From Myxococcota bacterium (GTDB taxonomy: Bacteria; Myxococcota; XYA12-FULL-58-9; JALHOP01): a stretch of 64,000 nt of DNA. The stretch covers positions 265,592 to 329,591 of the forward strand of contig JALHOP010000007.1 of the NCBI GenBank assembly GCA_022842935.1. Reading direction: 5' to 3'. The stretch's first letter is position 1. The number at the start of each line of letters is the position of its first letter. Positions 24,523-31,651 of this stretch are shown here, piece by piece. The notes under the pieces are model-generated. The model saw nothing but the letters and a program-made list of their open reading frames with translations. It ran no database searches and had not been told where the DNA came from. Made by a program: the position numbers and the translations under genes.

Positions 24523-25920
24523 ATGGTTCGCGGCATTACGACCCTACCACCCCGCGTCGTCGGCGAGCTCCAAGCAGACTTGGTGCAGCCGGCCGTTGTG
24601 CGTTCCCCGGTCGGTGTCGATACCACGGACCCGTCCCTCAGGCCGACGCTCGCTCAGGCTGACGCCCCCTTGCCCGGGCCACTGGACGCGCCACGGGTCG
24701 GGAGACTGTCCCTGGGCCAGCCTGGCTTGACGCTCTCGACTCAGGCGGGGCTTCGGCGCGCCTTTGACTCCCTGGGCGCGGATCCGTCGACCCGTGACGC
24801 CCTCGTGGCGCGTCTCGCGGCCCTCCCGTGGGGCGATACCTTGAGCTTCGATCGCACCGACAGCGAATCCATCTTGCGCGCCTTGCCGCGCATGCATGAC
24901 ATCCTGAAGGCAGGTCTGAAGGTCGACAGCGGTGAAAACTCGCTCACCCTTCGCGATGTGGCGGCGAACGGCAACGCCAACTGCTTCGGTTCGTCACAGG
25001 TCTTCTTGGCGTTGGCCGATGCTCTCGGCTTGCATGCACGATCCATTCAAGTGAGCGAGACGACATCGGGACGTGGGACCCTGCACGTGGCTTCGATGGT
25101 CGACCTGCCTGACGGGCGCCAGGTGACGGTTGACCTTCTCTATCGCGACGCGGTTAGCCAACCATTCAAGCTCGACGAAGCGTACCGGCGCGACGGTAAC
25201 GTTCTGCGCCTGAATGAGGCTCTTGCCGGGCAGCACTATGCCGCCATTCGACCACTCTCCTTGGCGCAGCTACGCACCTTCGTTGATTCGCAGTCGCCGC
25301 CGCCGTTGGATCTGCGTGCGACGTCTGCCGAGCGAGGGGCGTTGACTGTCGCGCACGCCCGGACAGCAATCGGCGCGGATCCGGGCAACCCCTGGCTGTA
25401 CGCGACTCTAGCCGACGGTCTCGAGGTCGCGCGTCCAGGTCGCTTCGACGACACACCGCGGCCCGAGGATTTTTCCAACTTGCGTGAGCAAGAAGCCGCA
25501 CTCCGACGCGCTACTGAGCTCTCGCCGAGCTTCGAAGAGTTCTACATGCAATTGGGTCGAGTGCAGGACAAGCTTGGCGAGCATGGCGCGGCGGTCGCCA
25601 CGCGCCGGCGTGTTCTAGAGGTGCTCGAAGCGGACTTTATCCCGCGTCTGCGCGCTGCATCGGGTCTCGGTGCGAGCGCAAGTCTTTCGGAGCTGTTGGC
25701 CTCGCCGGCCGCCGCGAGTCGCGACCTTGGCTACCTCGTCGAGACGCTTATCTCGGCGCGCATCGATCTCGGCGTTTCGCTTGGCCGTACGGGCGACCGC
25801 GCGACGGCGCGTGCATACCTCGAAGAGACCCGAAGGCTTGCCTCAATGCCGCCCGGGTCGACAAACTGGTTCGACTACTATAGCGGACAATCTTACATCG
25901 ACAAGTTTCAGGGGCCCTGA
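24523..25920 (+). CDS. Transglutaminase-like/TPR protein
   Basis: 465 residues from the ATG at 24523; a GTG four codons upstream is possible. The N-terminal ~60 residues are Pro-rich and disordered. Residues ~85-270 resemble a transglutaminase-like (SirB1/Tgl-type) core: Cys154 in NANCFGSSQVFLALADALGL, His188 in LHVASMVDLPDGR and Asp204 in VTVDLLY give a plausible Cys-His-Asp triad. The C-terminal ~190 residues have TPR-type helix pairs (LTVAHARTAIGADPGNPWLYATLADGL, EAALRRATELSPSFEEFYMQLGRVQDKLGEHGAAVATRRRVLE). There is no signal peptide. The next gene starts 1 bp after its stop. Target and activity are unknown. Confidence 0.72.
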   Translation: MVRGITTLPPRVVGELQADLVQPAVVRSPVGVDTTDPSLRPTLAQADAPLPGPLDAPRVGRLSLGQPGLTLSTQAGLRRAFDSLGADPSTRDALVARLAALPWGDTLSFDRTDSESILRALPRMHDILKAGLKVDSGENSLTLRDVAANGNANCFGSSQVFLALADALGLHARSIQVSETTSGRGTLHVASMVDLPDGRQVTVDLLYRDAVSQPFKLDEAYRRDGNVLRLNEALAGQHYAAIRPLSLAQLRTFVDSQSPPPLDLRATSAERGALTVAHARTAIGADPGNPWLYATLADGLEVARPGRFDDTPRPEDFSNLREQEAALRRATELSPSFEEFYMQLGRVQDKLGEHGAAVATRRRVLEVLEADFIPRLRAASGLGASASLSELLASPAAASRDLGYLVETLISARIDLGVSLGRTGDRATARAYLEETRRLASMPPGSTNWFDYYSGQSYIDKFQGP

Positions 25921-25921
25921 C

Positions 25922-26422
25922 GTGCTCAAGGCTCCGTGGCCGGCCGCCGAGTGCAAGCACTTCGTCGACACCTTCTTCTATGGACCCGGTGCCTTCCTGG
26001 TCGACGAGGTAACCTTCGCCGACCCTGACGATGGTGTGCTGCAGGCGCGCGTCGATACGACCCGTCACATGCACTACACCGCGGAGCAGCGCGGTGACGA
26101 GAAGCTCCATCCCCGTCACGTCAACGGCGGCGACTTGCTCACCATCACCGGCAACCTTGGGTGCTTGCATGCCTACTTCTTTCACGGCTGCCGTTGGGAC
26201 GAAGGTTGGGTGGGGTTTGGCGCCAAGATCTACCGCGCCGACTTCAAGAACCTGGCTCGGCTCGGCCCCCCGCTCATCTGCCGCTCCGTCGAGATGCAGA
26301 AGAAGCGTCTGACGGACCGGCTCATCGTGCGCTTCGATTTCGAGCTCAAGCAGGGCGACAAGCTCATCTACGCGAGCGAGCAGAGCGCCATCTTCACCAA
26401 GGACTTCGTCATTCCGGCATGA
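25922..26422 (+). CDS. Hotdog-fold-like protein (FabA/FabZ-like dehydratase relative)
   Basis: 166 residues from GTG 25922, 1 bp after the preceding stop, and overlapping the next gene by 4 bp. The layout (HVNGGDLLTITGNLGCLHAYFFHGCRWDEGWVGFGAKIYRADFKNLARLG, then LTDRLIVRFDFELKQGDKLIYASEQSAIFTKDF) matches the long-helix-plus-sheet order of hotdog proteins of the 3-hydroxyacyl-ACP dehydratase type. The catalytic His/Glu pair of FabA/FabZ cannot be placed with confidence, so it may be a thioesterase-like or binding member. The tight operon with an epimerase/dehydrogenase hints at acyl-chain or lipid metabolism. Confidence 0.6.
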   Translation: MLKAPWPAAECKHFVDTFFYGPGAFLVDEVTFADPDDGVLQARVDTTRHMHYTAEQRGDEKLHPRHVNGGDLLTITGNLGCLHAYFFHGCRWDEGWVGFGAKIYRADFKNLARLGPPLICRSVEMQKKRLTDRLIVRFDFELKQGDKLIYASEQSAIFTKDFVIPA

Positions 26423-27096
26423 AGATCCTCGTCACCGGCGGTAGCGGCTTCATCGGCAGGGCTGTGTGCGCTGCAGCGGTCGACCGCGGACTCTCCGTGA
26501 CCAGTCTGTCGCGGCACGGGGCTTCGTTACCGACACACACGCCGGCCCTCGAGAAAGTGACTTGGCTGCGCGGGAGCGTTTTCGATGAAGAGGCTCTCGA
26601 GGCGGCCCTTCACGAGGCGGGCGCGGTCGTTCACTGTGTCGGTATCGGCCGCGAGCGACCCGGAAAAGACGAGTCGTTCAAACGCGTAAACGGCGATTCC
26701 GCGATAGTGGTCGGGGAGGCAGCGAAGAAAGCCAAGGTGCCAGCCTTCGTGTTCCTCTCCGCAGGCGAGAAGCCGCCCTGGGCTCACGAAGAGTACTTGA
26801 GCTCGAAGCGTCGCGCCGAGGTCGCCCTCGCCAAGCTTTGCGAACGCCTCCTCGTCATCCGGCCAGGCCTCGTCTACGGGCCCGAGAAGCGCCTCGCAAG
26901 TTACGCCGCTGGCGTGTTGCGACTCGTCGCCGCGGTGCGGACCCCGGGGCCGCGCCTCGAGGCCAACACACCAATCTCGGTCGGCGTCGTGGCTCTAGCG
27001 GTGCTGCGCGGGGTCCTCGACCCAACTGCGCGCGGCGTCATCGAGCCCGCGCGTATCGCGGGCTTCGCCGAGGTCGCCTTGTCGACGGTAGGCTAA
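26419..27096 (+). CDS. NAD(P)-dependent epimerase/dehydrogenase of the NDUFA9/YwnB-like extended-SDR type
   Basis: 225 residues; the ATG overlaps the hotdog gene stop (ATGA). It has the Rossmann motif MKILVTGGSGFIGRAVC and a substrate-side EYLSSKRRAEVALAKLCERLLVIRPGLVYGPEKR typical of atypical SDRs. The YxxxK is seen as YLSSK. It is short for a sugar epimerase and closer to the NDUFA9-like group. Because some bacterial ceramide reductases (CerR) belong to the epimerase family, a lipid role with the nearby desaturase is possible but not shown. Confidence 0.8.
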   Translation: MKILVTGGSGFIGRAVCAAAVDRGLSVTSLSRHGASLPTHTPALEKVTWLRGSVFDEEALEAALHEAGAVVHCVGIGRERPGKDESFKRVNGDSAIVVGEAAKKAKVPAFVFLSAGEKPPWAHEEYLSSKRRAEVALAKLCERLLVIRPGLVYGPEKRLASYAAGVLRLVAAVRTPGPRLEANTPISVGVVALAVLRGVLDPTARGVIEPARIAGFAEVALSTVG

Positions 27097-27112
27097 CGTT
27101 ATCGCTCGATCG

Positions 27113-27134
27113 CGCTCGATCGACGCATCGAGCG
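27113..27134. terminator. Bidirectional hairpin between convergent genes
   Basis: CGCTCGAT, loop CGACGC, ATCGAGCG: a perfect 8-bp stem 16 bp after one stop and 33 bp before the other. An extra direct copy of CGCTCGAT lies at 27103. No T-runs. Confidence 0.5.
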
Positions 27135-27167
27135 GCAGGGCAACGAACGACCAGCCAAACGCGAGGT

Positions 27168-28289
27168 TCAGGCCGGCTCGGCGCCGACCGGCACGCGCGT
27201 GCCGCCTTCCACTAGGGCATCACCGTTCGCCACGACCGCCGCCTGCGCTTCGCGCACCCGTTCACGCATCTCAACGCGGCGCAGGTTCACTTCTCCATCG
27301 CGCGTCACGCGCGAGAAGAGGGTGACCTGCGGCTGGAACAAGAAGAGCAGCCAGAGCTTCGTGTACGAATTGTACGACGCGAGCGTGTCGTACATCTCGG
27401 GCGCGAGCTTCTTGAGAGCGGGCAGGCGATGCCACGGGATGAACGGGAAGTCGTGGTGCTCGTTGTGGTAGCCGACGTTGAGCGCGAGGATGTTGGCGGG
27501 CCCGTAGTAGCTGCCGGTCTCCTGGTTGTGCTCCCAGGTAAGGTAGTGCTCCTGGATCCAGCGGGCACCGGCGGGGTGCGGGCCGATGCTGAAGACGAGT
27601 GACGCGCCCATGTAGAGGATCGCCATCGGCCCGAAGAAGTAGAGCATCAAGCCATCGAAAGCGAACGACAGCACGATATTGGTGATGACGCCTGGCGTGA
27701 CGAACGAGATGTTGCCCGCTTTCGAAAAGCGCACGACGCGCAGCGATTGGAAGATCGGGAAGAACAACTGCCATAGCAGCTTGCCGAAGAACGACGAGCC
27801 GATGAGCTTTGCTTCCCAGTGCGATGGAAGGTCGGCGTCGAGCAAATAGTCACCCTGAAACTTGTGATGCTTGAGGTGATAAATGCGAAACGACTCTGCC
27901 GCAGGCACGAGCATCGGTAGATTCGCGAGAATGCCGAACGCGCGGTTCGTCCACTTCTCTTTGTTGATGAGGTTGTGCGTCGCCTCATGGATGAGGACCC
28001 ACAAAGCGTGGGTCGCCCAAGCGCCGACCACCCAAGCCACTGCGAGCACGAGCCACCACGGTTGATCGCGCAGCGCGATGGCAAGACCAACCTGAAGGGC
28101 TACCACGGCGGTGATGATCAAAGCCGAGAGCGGCTGGCGCCCGAAGAGCTTGCGCACATCAGGGTGGTCTTCGAGGATCTTGCGTGCCCGGTCGCGATGG
28201 GGCTCGGGGTATTCGACGTGGGTGAACTTCTTGCCACGGATTGAGGGGGCCGCAGTTTCCATGGCGCCTAATGGGGTTTTGGGGCTCAT
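27168..28289 (-). CDS. Membrane fatty-acid desaturase homologous to sphingolipid delta-4 (dihydroceramide) desaturase DES1
   Basis: 373 residues. The di-iron His boxes are HEATH (101-105), HLKHH (138-142) and NEHHDFP (276-282). The context YYGPANILALNVGYHNEHHDFP is nearly the animal DES1 signature. The order of other blocks also follows DES1: EPHRDRARKILEDHPDVRKLFG, NRAFGILANLPMLVPAAESFRIYHLKHHKFQGD, HPAGARWIQEHYLTWEHNQETGSY and a tail with SRVTRDGEVNLR. Several hydrophobic helices place it in the inner membrane. DES1 introduces the trans-4,5 double bond into dihydroceramide. The bacterial substrate is inferred. The alternative start is the Met at 28262. No electron donor is adjacent. Confidence 0.88.
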   Translation of the reverse strand: MSPKTPLGAMETAAPSIRGKKFTHVEYPEPHRDRARKILEDHPDVRKLFGRQPLSALIITAVVALQVGLAIALRDQPWWLVLAVAWVVGAWATHALWVLIHEATHNLINKEKWTNRAFGILANLPMLVPAAESFRIYHLKHHKFQGDYLLDADLPSHWEAKLIGSSFFGKLLWQLFFPIFQSLRVVRFSKAGNISFVTPGVITNIVLSFAFDGLMLYFFGPMAILYMGASLVFSIGPHPAGARWIQEHYLTWEHNQETGSYYGPANILALNVGYHNEHHDFPFIPWHRLPALKKLAPEMYDTLASYNSYTKLWLLFLFQPQVTLFSRVTRDGEVNLRRVEMRERVREAQAAVVANGDALVEGGTRVPVGAEPA

Positions 28290-28328
28290 TTCGTCAAGAT
28301 GAGAGTGCTCGCCGCGACATTTCGCCGC

Positions 28329-29351
28329 CTATGTTACGAGCACCACTTTCCCCGTGTTCTTGCGGTCTTGGATGTAGTGGTGAGCCGCCGCCGCGTCCGC
28401 GAGCGGGAATGTCTGGCCGACATGGGGGCGGATCTTCCCTTCGCGCGCCCACGCCACGATCTGTCGCATCCAGCTGCCCACCATGTCCTGGTGCTTCCAG
28501 AGGTGACCAAGGTTCACACCGATGACCGCCTTGTTGGCGTTCATCAGGGCAATGGGGCTGAACGACAGCCACGGCACCTTCACGAAGTTGCCGAGCGCCG
28601 CCATGACGTTACGGCCCTTGCTCTTGGCAGCGCCCGAGAAACCGATGCAGGCGAGCCGGCCGGTCGGCGCGAGGACCGCCATGCTCTTCGTCCAGGACTC
28701 ACCACCGATGGGATCGATCACCAGATGCACACCTTCGCCGCTCGTCGTGCGCATCACCTCGGCCGCGAAATCTTGGGTGCGGTAGTCGATGCAGTGATGG
28801 ACGCCGCGATCGCGAAGGAACGGATGTTTGCTCGCGCTTGCGGTCCCGTAGATCTCGGCGCCGATGATTCGGGCGATGTCGACCGCTGCAAGACCAACGC
28901 CGCCTGCGGCACCGTGGATGAGGACGCGCTCGCGAGGCTTTAGGGCGCCCATGACCACCATCGTCTGGTACGCCGTGGCGCCGTTCACCGGTAGCGCGAC
29001 AGCCTCGGGGAACGTCATGTTGTCCGGGATAGCAAACACTTGTCGTGGTGACACACAGACCAGGTCCGAGTAGCCACCGAAGCGAGTGAGGGCGACGACC
29101 TTGTCGCCGACCTTGAAGCCCGACGACGGGTCGTCGAGCTTGTCGATCACTCCCGCGACTTCATAGCCGACCACGCATGGAAGCGGCGGGGCATCGGGAT
29201 AGACGCCGATGCGCGCCATGATGTCGGCGAAGTTGACCCCGATTGCTTGGACCTGGATACGGACCTCGCCTGGGCCAGGCTCGGGGTCACGGTCTTCGCG
29301 GAGCTGCAACACTTCGGGTGATCCAACCCGGGTGATCCAAACCTGACGCAT
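28329..29351 (-). CDS. Quinone oxidoreductase-like MDR (VAT1/zeta-crystallin type, zinc-free)
   Basis: 340 residues. MRQVWITRVGSPEVLQLREDRDPEPGPGEVRIQV and GVNFADIMARIGVYPDAPPLP are typical of the medium-chain NADPH:quinone reductase family; the Zn-binding cysteines of alcohol dehydrogenases are absent. The cofactor site is VLIHGAAGGVGLAAVDIARIIGAEIYGTAS, and the tail DRKNTGKVVLV fits VAT1-like members. It lies 39 bp upstream of the desaturase on the same strand, so the desaturase could be read from the same transcript. It is divergent from the MBL gene with only 17 bp between starts. Substrate unknown. Confidence 0.9.
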   Translation of the reverse strand: MRQVWITRVGSPEVLQLREDRDPEPGPGEVRIQVQAIGVNFADIMARIGVYPDAPPLPCVVGYEVAGVIDKLDDPSSGFKVGDKVVALTRFGGYSDLVCVSPRQVFAIPDNMTFPEAVALPVNGATAYQTMVVMGALKPRERVLIHGAAGGVGLAAVDIARIIGAEIYGTASASKHPFLRDRGVHHCIDYRTQDFAAEVMRTTSGEGVHLVIDPIGGESWTKSMAVLAPTGRLACIGFSGAAKSKGRNVMAALGNFVKVPWLSFSPIALMNANKAVIGVNLGHLWKHQDMVGSWMRQIVAWAREGKIRPHVGQTFPLADAAAAHHYIQDRKNTGKVVLVT

Positions 29352-29368
29352 GTTATGGTCGCTCCGTC

Positions 29369-30040
29369 ATGAGTCTGCGCATCGAAACCTTTACCTTGGG
29401 CGTCTTCGGCGTGAACGTCTACCTCGTCACCGACGCGGTGACTGGCACACAAGCGATCATCGACACCAGTGAGACCGACGAGGTGGTCGGACTCTTCGCG
29501 AAAAGTAACCCGTCGATGATTCTGCTCACGCACGCGCACGTTGACCACGCCGGAGCTCTGCCATTTCTGCAAGCGCGCTTCCCAAAAGCGACGACGGTGC
29601 TGCCGCGGCTCGAACAAGAGTTCTTCACCACGCTCACCCAGCAGGGCTCCTGGTTCGGAGCACCCGAAATGAATCGTCCGCTTGGGCGGATTGACAGACT
29701 CGTCGACGATGGCGACGTTGTCGAGCTAGGAGCGACGCGCCTCACGTTCATCTCGACGCCGGGGCACACGCCGGGCATGGGCTGTTTTTATGATGACCAC
29801 GACATCTTCGTCGGCGACACGCTCTTTGCGGGCAGTATCGGACGCACTGATTTGCCGACCGGCGACGCGGTCGTCATGAAGGCGAGCCTCGAGAAGCTCA
29901 TGGCGCTTCCGGGGCATCTCCGCGTGCATAGCGGCCACGGCCCCATGACGACCCTCGGCGAGGAGCTCGCGACCAATCCCTTTCTCGGCTTCATCCGCGC
30001 CGAGCGCGGCCTCGAAGGTGATGACGGGGTCGATTGGTGA
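29369..30040 (+). CDS. Metallo-beta-lactamase-fold hydrolase (glyoxalase II-like)
   Basis: 223 residues. It has THAHVDH at 54-60, then ISTPGHTPGM, FVGDTLFAGSIGRTD and HSGHGP, all the metal ligands of the glyoxalase II/persulfide-dioxygenase-like group. The loop LFAGSIGRTDLPTGDAVVM is typical of hydroxyacylglutathione hydrolase-like proteins lacking the long C-terminal glutathione arm. No signal peptide. Its stop overlaps the DUF1285 start by 4 bp. Likely substrates are thioesters; the exact one is unknown. Confidence 0.92.
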   Translation: MSLRIETFTLGVFGVNVYLVTDAVTGTQAIIDTSETDEVVGLFAKSNPSMILLTHAHVDHAGALPFLQARFPKATTVLPRLEQEFFTTLTQQGSWFGAPEMNRPLGRIDRLVDDGDVVELGATRLTFISTPGHTPGMGCFYDDHDIFVGDTLFAGSIGRTDLPTGDAVVMKASLEKLMALPGHLRVHSGHGPMTTLGEELATNPFLGFIRAERGLEGDDGVDW

Positions 30041-30561
30041 CCGTCTTCGTCGAATATTCGACGGACCCCATCCGTCTGACCGAACAAGGTGCGTGGATGC
30101 ACGGCGACGACAGGATCATCCCGCGCGTCGCCGAGCTCTTCGCCCGCCACCTCGCAGTGACCCCGGAGGGTCGATACCTCATCGTCATCAATCGCCAGAG
30201 CGCGCCCGTCGAGGTCGCCGACACGGCTTGGTTCGTGCGCAGCCTCGACGTACGCAAAGACGGCGACGTGCTACGTGAGGTCGACCTCACGCTGTCGGAC
30301 GGTAGTACGTGCCGCCTCGATGGCTCGACGCTGATGCAGAGCGACGCCCATGTTCTGTATTGCCGGGTTGCCTGCCGGCGCTACGTCGATGGGGCTCTGC
30401 GAGGTGAGCTCTTGGTCCCCTGTCGCTTCCCGCCCGGTCTCTATCACCAGCTTGCGTTGCACGCGGAGCTCGAGGAAGGAGCCGGTGTGTTGCCGCTTGG
30501 CGGCATGCGCTTTCGCTTCGGCCCCTATGATCGGTCGCCGAAACCAATCGAAAATGCGTAG
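30037..30561 (+). CDS. DUF1285-like protein
   Basis: 174 residues from the GTG at 30037 (TGA/GTG overlap with the MBL gene). The pattern GAWMHGDDRIIPRVAELFARHLAVTPEGRYLIVINRQSAPVEVADTAWFVRSLDV matches DUF1285, small proteins of unknown role often associated with hydrolase genes. The remaining part (LREVDLTLSDGSTCRLDG, LYCRVACRRYVDGALRGELLVPCRFPPGLYHQLAL) is beta-rich. The overlap with the MBL gene makes a functional pair plausible. Function unknown. Confidence 0.7.
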   Translation: MTVFVEYSTDPIRLTEQGAWMHGDDRIIPRVAELFARHLAVTPEGRYLIVINRQSAPVEVADTAWFVRSLDVRKDGDVLREVDLTLSDGSTCRLDGSTLMQSDAHVLYCRVACRRYVDGALRGELLVPCRFPPGLYHQLALHAELEEGAGVLPLGGMRFRFGPYDRSPKPIENA

Positions 30562-30585
30562 ACTAGATGTTTGGGGGTGTCGCCC

Positions 30586-31074
30586 ATGAGCTCGATCGGT
30601 TGGTTGATGACGATCCTATTGGCCGCAGGCACGCCGAAAGTCGGCGATATCGCTCCGGATTTTAGCGCCAAGGATGTCGAGGGCCGTGACATCAGCCTCT
30701 CTCAGCTAGCCTCCCAGGGGACCGTGCTGCTCGCCTTCTTCCCCAAGGCCTTCACCCCCGGTTGCACCAAGCAGCTGTCGGCATACGCCACCGAATACGC
30801 CGAGCTACGCGAACGCAACGCCCAGGTCGTGGCCGTCTCGATGGACGATCCGATGACCCAGAAGAGGTTCAAGGAGTCACTCGGCGCGGGCTTCATCTTC
30901 ATCGCCGACCCGCAGGGCAAGATCGTTCGCTTGTTCGATCTGCGCGAGCAAACTCAGTCCAAACGTGCCGCCTTCGTCATCGATCGTGAGCGCCGGGTTC
31001 TGCGCGTCGATCTCGGCGATCACGCGATTGACGGCACGGACAAGACCATCAAATCGTGTGAGACGTCCGGCTAG
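30586..31074 (+). CDS. Exported BCP/PrxQ-type peroxiredoxin
   Basis: 162 residues from ATG 30586; a TTG/GTG a few codons upstream is possible. The first residues [15 protein letters not shown] form a short signal or anchor sequence. The AhpC/TSA fold is shown by [28 protein letters not shown] with peroxidatic Cys60, [28 protein letters not shown] and [16 protein letters not shown]. The usual second Cys five residues later is absent; the only other late Cys is Cys158 near the C-terminus, so it is a 1-Cys or atypical 2-Cys enzyme. It would remove peroxides in the envelope. Confidence 0.88.
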   Translation: MSSIGWLMTILLAAGTPKVGDIAPDFSAKDVEGRDISLSQLASQGTVLLAFFPKAFTPGCTKQLSAYATEYAELRERNAQVVAVSMDDPMTQKRFKESLGAGFIFIADPQGKIVRLFDLREQTQSKRAAFVIDRERRVLRVDLGDHAIDGTDKTIKSCETSG

Positions 31075-31188
31075 CCATGCGGCCCGCCGCGTCCGGCACC
31101 CGGTCGCGGCAATCCATCGCGCCTGTCGTTAACCCCTGTGCAAAGACGCGCTGATCCCTTACATGGCGCTCCCTCGGAGCCCTCTGCC

Positions 31189-31569
31189 ATGCGCCGCCAA
31201 GTCCTCACCGAACAAGCGCACCACCTCTGGTGGAATGACGTTTGCGAACGTCTCGATGCAATCCGGTACCAGCTGCCACCCGACCTCGTTGGCCGCCTCC
31301 AGTTCGTCACCGAGACCGTCGCGGGTGGTGACTTCTTCTATCTTGTGGTCGATGGCGTGCGTTCGCGCGCGGGTGTTGGCGTCCTGCAAGGCCCAGATAC
31401 GCTGGTCGAGGTCGACCGCGTGGCGCTCGCCGACATCCTCGCTGGAGAAGTGAAGTCCGCTCCAGCGTTCCGTGTCGCCGGCCAAGAGCAGCTATTCACG
31501 CGCCTGCACGAGGCGCTCAGCCGCGTCGCCGAGCACGCGTCGTGGGTGACGCTCACCAACGCGAACTAA
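31189..31569 (+). CDS. SCP2/sterol-carrier-like small protein
   Basis: 126 residues from the ATG at 31189 (MRRQVLTEQAHHLWW). The middle (LQFVTETVAGGDFFYLVVDGVRSRAGVGVLQGPDTLVEVDRVALADILAGEVKSAPAFRVAGQEQLFTRLHEAL) has the alternating pattern of an SCP2 lipid-binding domain (VDG, ADILAGE, FRVAGQEQLFTRL), though weakly. A role in binding acyl or sterol-like lipids is a guess. The gene is isolated: 114 bp after the peroxiredoxin and 82 bp before the next start. Confidence 0.5.
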   Translation: MRRQVLTEQAHHLWWNDVCERLDAIRYQLPPDLVGRLQFVTETVAGGDFFYLVVDGVRSRAGVGVLQGPDTLVEVDRVALADILAGEVKSAPAFRVAGQEQLFTRLHEALSRVAEHASWVTLTNAN

Positions 31570-31651
31570 CGGCCTGCAAGCGAGTCGCGTGCGCTCTAGA
31601 CGCGTCGAAGCGTCGAGGCTATTGCAGCGTCATTCTCTCGAAGGGACTGCC

